Assembly (NCBI RefSeq): GCF_014699005.1
Contig: NZ_JACWZY010000036.1
Span: 1-64,000 of the forward strand
DNA: 64,000 nt
From: Spirosoma profusum
GTDB lineage: Bacteria; Bacteroidota; Bacteroidia; Cytophagales; Spirosomataceae
Direction: 5' to 3'
The notes below the pieces were generated by a model, which saw only the letters and a program-made list of their open reading frames with translations, did not search any database and was not told the origin of the DNA. Positions 60,669 to 64,000 of this stretch are shown in pieces. The position numbers were made by a program, and so were the translations under genes. The number at the start of each line of letters is the position of its first letter. Within the stretch, counting starts at the first letter, position 1.

Positions 60669-61481
60669 ATGAATACTAAAATTGTACTTATTACCGGCGC
60701 TTCGTCGGGAATTGGTCGGGCGCTGGCGTTTGCTTTTGGTCGCGAAGGAGCCCGAATTGTTATCTGCGGACGTAAAGCCGATGCCCTGTTCGTGGTGCGT
60801 GATGAACTTCAGCAAGCAAATATTGGGGTCCTTGCGCTGACGGCCGACGTAAGTGTAGAGCAGGACGTAAAACAACTCATCGAGCAGACTATTGCTCACT
60901 TCGGCCGACTGGATATTTTGATTAACAATGCGGGGATTTCCATGCGGTCGATGCTGATTGATACCGATCCAGCGGTTTTTCAGAAGCTCATGGACATCAA
61001 TTTTATGGGTACCGTATATAGTACCCGTTATGCCCTGCCATACCTACTGGAGTCGAAAGGATCTATTGTAGGAATATCGTCTATTGCAGGTTATCGGGGT
61101 TTGCCGGTACGTAGTGGTTATTCGGCTTCGAAGTTTGCTATGAACGGTTTTCTGGAGGCAGTGCGTACCGAACTATTGCACTCGGGTGTACACGTATTAA
61201 CCGCTTGCCCCGGCTTTACGGCTTCCAATATTCGCTTTTCTGCGCTGGATGCACACGGTGATGCTAAAGGAGAAACCATGCGTGATGAATCGTCGATGAT
61301 GAGCGCCGAGGAATGCGCCGATCACATTCTGAAAGCTGTAAAAAAGCGCAAACGCGAATTGATTCTGACCACTCAGGGAAAATTGACTGTATTTATCAAT
61401 AAATGGCTCCCGTCACTGGCTGACAAATTGGTTTACAATACGTTAGCTAAAGAGAAAGATTCACCGTTGAAGAGTCGATAG
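60669..61481 (+). CDS. Short-chain dehydrogenase/reductase (classical SDR)
   Basis: 270 residues from ATG 60669. A longer frame from 60588 adds 27 basic residues and crosses the promoter element. NAD(P)-binding TGASSGIGRA, LINNAGIS (NAG motif), Ser of VGISSIAGY, and catalytic YSASK (Tyr, Lys) are present. The tail HILKAVKKRKRELILTTQGKL is typical of SDRs acting on hydrophobic substrates, and ends in a basic region. Substrate unknown. It follows the NrtR-type regulator on the same strand. Confidence 0.92.
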   Translation: MNTKIVLITGASSGIGRALAFAFGREGARIVICGRKADALFVVRDELQQANIGVLALTADVSVEQDVKQLIEQTIAHFGRLDILINNAGISMRSMLIDTDPAVFQKLMDINFMGTVYSTRYALPYLLESKGSIVGISSIAGYRGLPVRSGYSASKFAMNGFLEAVRTELLHSGVHVLTACPGFTASNIRFSALDAHGDAKGETMRDESSMMSAEECADHILKAVKKRKRELILTTQGKLTVFINKWLPSLADKLVYNTLAKEKDSPLKSR

Positions 61482-61553
61482 TAGCTAGTCGTCAGTCAAT
61501 AGTGATTAATTGATAGTTAGTAATTGCCAGTTTCTGATGTTGGTGACTATCGA

Positions 61554-62297
61554 CTAAATTAACCACACATTATCCCGGCGGATAAAATATAACTCGTTGT
61601 GCCAGAGTACGCGCAGGTAAATATCTTTTTGTCCCAGGATATTAACTTTATGGCCTTTGCCAATAACCTCGACCACAGGAGCTGCTGCCGACGGGTCGGT
61701 ACGTAGCAAAACGCGATTGCGGCTGGTAATGCCCGATTGTACGCCTTCGGGTAGATTGGTGAAAACGAGGAGCAATAATAAATAAAAAAATACGACTCCT
61801 TTCTGCCGCGAAGAAATAGGCTGTTTACGTACCAACTTAAGCACCAGTACACCGAAAACATAACCGGCCAGAATCAGCAGAAAAAGCAAAAAATATGCAC
61901 TGTATTTTCGGTAGAAGAAATAAAAATAGTTTAGGTCATCCGTTTCGTAGCCACTCAGGTTATTCGCCTTAGCGATGTCGCTTAGCCGACGTAGTACACT
62001 GTCATCTGGATGGCGTTCAAAATAAACGTCCAAAAAATAGAGCAGCCGGGGAATATCGTTCTGACGCTCGTAGGCATTGGCTAATTTTAACAGCATGGGG
62101 TCAGTTGCTGGTTGCCCTTCGGCCAGCGCTTTTTCGTACAAACGAGCTGCCTGTACCTGATCGCCATTCGCGAAGAGCGAATCTGCCTGCCGAACAGAAA
62201 CACTCAAATCGGTCTGCGCCAACGTAACGGTTGAGAGCAGACTAAGTAGCAGACTTAGTCTGTAGCCAATTGATTGTTTAGGATAGCATTGCCCCAT
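61554..62297 (-). CDS. TPR protein with central membrane segments and SH3-like tail (BatE-like)
   Basis: 247 residues. A signal peptide or first TM (LSLLLSLLSTVTLAQ) leads to two TPR units (VRQADSLFANGDQVQAARLYEKAL, LKLANAYERQNDIPRLLYFLDVYF), two closely spaced TM helices (FLLFLLILAGYVFGVLVL, VVFFYLLLLLVF) and a C-terminal SH3b-like domain (NRVLLRTDPSAAAPVVEVIGKGHKVNILGQKDIYLRVLWHNELYFI). This TPR-TM-SH3 layout is seen in BatE-type proteins of Bat operons, but no BatA-D or MoxR gene is here. Function unknown. Envelope-located. Confidence 0.75.
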   Translation of the reverse strand: MGQCYPKQSIGYRLSLLLSLLSTVTLAQTDLSVSVRQADSLFANGDQVQAARLYEKALAEGQPATDPMLLKLANAYERQNDIPRLLYFLDVYFERHPDDSVLRRLSDIAKANNLSGYETDDLNYFYFFYRKYSAYFLLFLLILAGYVFGVLVLKLVRKQPISSRQKGVVFFYLLLLLVFTNLPEGVQSGITSRNRVLLRTDPSAAAPVVEVIGKGHKVNILGQKDIYLRVLWHNELYFIRRDNVWLI

Positions 62298-62332
62298 AAT
62301 CGTTGCCGGATGCGTATGGCATTTGACGTGCC

Positions 62333-62387
62333 ATATAACGTAACGAGCAGGACAAAATATGATATCGTCCTGCTCGTTACGTTATAT
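62333..62387 (-). terminator. 21-bp perfect hairpin downstream of the DUF3127 gene
   Basis: Arms 62333-62353 and 62367-62387 (ATATAACGTAACGAGCAGGAC and its complement) pair perfectly over 21 bp with a 13-nt loop. It is the probable end of the DUF3127 transcript, 14 bases after its stop codon. Confidence 0.75.
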
Positions 62388-62400
62388 TCGGGAAATCCTA

Positions 62401-62814
62401 TTAAAACGGCAGATCGTTGCTTTCTTCGTCGAAAGCAGCGTTAAATGCTGCCTGAGTAGGCTGATTTTGACGAGTTGGAGCCGACTGTGGTTGGGTAGCG
62501 GGACGGGTCGGTGCTACGTATCCACCTTCGTTGCCACTCTCAGCCAGTTCGAGACGGAAGGCACGCAGTTCGGTATACCATCGGTCATTGTATTCTCGTG
62601 ATTCGGCGCTGAACGTAGCTTTTAGCATATCGCCATCCGCGAACTGCTTCAGATCGCTGGCCTTTTCACCCCAGATAGACATACACACTTTTTTAGGGTA
62701 TTGACTATCAAGGGTTTCTAATACAAATTCTTGCTTATTCCAGGCCCCATTTTTACCTTGTCCAGTAACTTCAGGAAGTACTTTTATGAGTTTTCCGACT
62801 ACTTCAAATGCCAT
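62401..62814 (-). CDS. DUF3127 protein with SSB-like acidic tail
   Basis: 137 residues. FEVVGKLIKVLPEVTGQGKNGAWNKQEFVLET and YPKKVCMSIWGEKASDLKQFADGDMLKATFS show the OB-fold-like pattern of DUF3127, a Bacteroidota family distantly resembling single-stranded DNA-binding protein. A Pro/Gln/Thr linker (PTRPATQPQSAPTRQNQPTQ) ends in an acidic tip EESNDLPF, much like the SSB tail DDIPF that recruits repair proteins. Binding to DNA is an inference. Confidence 0.82.
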   Translation of the reverse strand: MAFEVVGKLIKVLPEVTGQGKNGAWNKQEFVLETLDSQYPKKVCMSIWGEKASDLKQFADGDMLKATFSAESREYNDRWYTELRAFRLELAESGNEGGYVAPTRPATQPQSAPTRQNQPTQAAFNAAFDEESNDLPF

Positions 62815-62903
62815 TTCTTCTGTGAATTTAGAAAGCTAAAATACGGAATTTTTGCCAATTTATGACCATAAATACTAGAAAAAAGTAAAAGAATTAGACT
62901 CTG

Positions 62904-62935
62904 TTTGGCAAACAATTCGCAACAGGCTATATTTG
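62904..62935 (+). promoter_or_regulatory. Consensus promoter of tRNA-Leu(GAG)
   Basis: TTTG at 62904-62907 and TATATTTG at 62928-62935, 20 nt apart, match TTTG-N19-21-TAnnTTTG perfectly. Transcription starts near 62941, about 13 bases before the tRNA. Confidence 0.88.
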
Positions 62936-62953
62936 CACCTCGATTGCGAAAAC

Positions 62954-63035
62954 GGCCACGTGGTGAAACTGGTAGACACGCCATCTTGAGGGGGTGGTGC
63001 TTCACGGCATGGGAGTTCGAGTCTCCCCGTGGTCA
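62954..63035 (+). tRNA. tRNA-Leu, anticodon GAG
   Basis: 82 nt. The acceptor stem GGCCACG (62954-62960) pairs with CGTGGTC (63028-63034), with one G-T pair, discriminator A63035. The anticodon stem CCATC/GGTGG holds loop TTGAGGG, anticodon GAG. The class II variable arm (TGCTTCACGGCA) and T-loop GAGTTCGAGTCTC are present. The CCA is not encoded. Its 3' end is a likely integration site for the recombinase immediately downstream. Confidence 0.96.
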
Positions 63036-63040
63036 CCCTA

Positions 63041-63075
63041 AAAAACGTCCAAATTAGCCCAATTTGGACGTTTTT
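63041..63075 (+). terminator. Intrinsic terminator after tRNA-Leu(GAG)
   Basis: AAAAACGTCCAAATT (63041-63055) pairs with 63061-63075 over 15 bp, 5-nt loop, followed by a T-rich run (TTTTTGTTTTT). Ends the tRNA transcript before the integrase. Confidence 0.92.
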
Positions 63076-63094
63076 GTTTTTCGGTGCGGTGCTA

Positions 63095-64000
63095 ATGGCA
63101 AAGAAATGGCAGAAGCTCCTCATCAATAAGCACGGATTACAGCGGCCAAAGATGCCAAAGAATTACCCGTATAAGCCCCCCTTTCTTTCCAAACCCGCTG
63201 ACGACGACCTAGCCAAACAGTGGGTGGTTGAGTATGGGGTTTGGTCTGAGCAGCGGGAGAAGCTGGTACGTAAGCGTGTTGTAATCAGTGGTAAGTCTGT
63301 CGCTGAACGTTTACACGATGCCAAAGAGGTAATTGAGTTGTTGACTGAAGAGTTAAAGGCTGGAGTTTATTTTGAACCAGTCGACCAGCCGGAGCCTTCT
63401 TCAGCACCTATCGATTTAAGGCAGGATATCGCTTGTAAGGAAGCGATCGATTATTATCTGGATACCATTCACAGTTCGCTCTCAAAAGCATCCAGACGAA
63501 CCTATAAGACCTGTGGCAATACGTTCCGAAATTACTTAAAGGATAAAAAACTAGCCAAAATAAAACTGCGGCTATTTGGGGTGCCGCAGGTATATGGTTT
63601 TACAGATTACCTGAGCCGTGAGCGGAAAATGGGTAACCGGAACTTCAATAATCATCGGGGCTGGTTAGTCTCTTTCTTTGAGTTTTACCGGAAGCGAAAA
63701 ATCATAACCGCTAATCCTGTTCAGGAGGCTGAAATTGCCAAGAAAAAGGTTGCTTCTGGACAGCACATTCCTTTCCGGGAAGACCAGATAGGGGAGATTG
63801 TCGATTATTTTCAGGCGAATCGGGACGATCAGTTCTGGCTGTTTCTAAATTGCATCTACTACACATTTGCCAGACCACACGAAGAACTGCGGCTGGTGAA
63901 GGTACGGCATCTGTTTGAGCGGACGCTGCACATCAACCCAACGGATAGTAAGGATGGTGATAATAACCATAAGATTATCCCAGCTCCCCTGAATGCGCTG
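63095..64000 (+). CDS. Tyrosine recombinase/integrase, N-terminal two-thirds (runs off window)
   Basis: ATG 63095 opens 302 codons with no stop to the window edge. The protein has a basic N-terminus (MAKKWQKLLINKHGLQRPKMPKNYP), an SAM-like core-binding domain (DIACKEAIDYYLDTIHSSL, then KASRRTYKTCGNTFRNYLKDKKL) and the start of the catalytic domain. IYYTFARPHEELRLVKVRHL carries the first catalytic Arg (Arg260), and TDSKDGDNNHKIIPAPL is the region of the beta-hairpin Lys (Lys286). The H-x-x-R and Tyr motifs lie beyond the window. Its position 60 bases after a tRNA-Leu gene, on the same strand, is that of an integrase at attL of a genomic island or integrative element. Confidence 0.88.
   Translation, partial: MAKKWQKLLINKHGLQRPKMPKNYPYKPPFLSKPADDDLAKQWVVEYGVWSEQREKLVRKRVVISGKSVAERLHDAKEVIELLTEELKAGVYFEPVDQPEPSSAPIDLRQDIACKEAIDYYLDTIHSSLSKASRRTYKTCGNTFRNYLKDKKLAKIKLRLFGVPQVYGFTDYLSRERKMGNRNFNNHRGWLVSFFEFYRKRKIITANPVQEAEIAKKKVASGQHIPFREDQIGEIVDYFQANRDDQFWLFLNCIYYTFARPHEELRLVKVRHLFERTLHINPTDSKDGDNNHKIIPAPLNAL

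Noticed and set aside
61482..61553. A possible inverted repeat between the SDR and TPR genes (TAGTCG/CGACTA).
   Set aside because: Only about 10 bases match with gaps; too weak to list.

Overview
This window looks like a chromosomal segment of a Bacteroidota of the order Cytophagales, most like Spirosoma or a close relative. The evidence is a SusC/SusD pair, a C-terminal type IX secretion (T9SS) sorting domain, the long two-part IspG, several families largely confined to Bacteroidota (DUF5723, DUF2911, DUF3127, DUF4221, a DUF6728-like protein), LytS/LytTR signalling, and promoters of the Bacteroidota form TTG/TTTG-N19-21-TAnnTTTG instead of E. coli -35/-10 boxes. Genus is inferred from gene content only.

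Layout. Positions 1-1440 are an AT-rich accessory edge: the start of an IS630-type transposase, a frameshifted DUF4221 lipoprotein relic and a small LuxR-type regulator. From 1452 to 8567 come a solitary RND transporter with an atypical proton relay, a DUF5723 outer-membrane protein and recG. From 9000 to 18319 lies a nutrient-acquisition cluster: SusC, SusD, an unknown exported protein and a large FG-GAP/VCBS lipoprotein. From 18409 to 28324 are housekeeping genes (alaA, a LOG-family protein, a DUF2911 protein, dnaB, phoH) followed by a T9SS-exported M43 metalloprotease, a GNAT acetyltransferase and ComEC. A degraded Uma2 gene sits at 28359-28663. From 28670 to 36958 are small proteins, ispG, a lipid A-type acyltransferase, WbqC and clpC. 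From 37034 to 43215 are a tandem-PAP2 haloperoxidase-like protein, a LytS/LytTR pair, a PhzF protein and a GMC oxidoreductase. From 43399 to 49635 are purA, a Fur-family regulator, the bifunctional (p)ppGpp enzyme, tRNA-Leu(UAG) and trigger factor. From 49715 to 58770 are a lipoprotein, threonylcarbamoyl-AMP synthase, a glycosyltransferase, a YihY-type membrane protein, a thioesterase, MltG, an MFS transporter, a TYW3-like small protein and HslU. From 58986 to 62814 are GntR and NrtR-type regulators, a short-chain dehydrogenase, a TPR/SH3 protein and a DUF3127 protein. The right edge is tRNA-Leu(GAG) followed directly by a tyrosine recombinase that runs off the window, the usual start of an integrated element.

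Two window-wide patterns are not explained by the genes. First, the word TACGT/ACGTA is several-fold more frequent than expected in core regions and visibly bends codon choice, yet is at background level in the accessory left edge. Second, many intergenic regions carry long, perfect or nearly perfect inverted repeats (arms of 21-37 bp, far beyond ordinary terminators), each of different sequence. The extreme case is a loop-free 74-bp perfect palindrome at 59746-59819.
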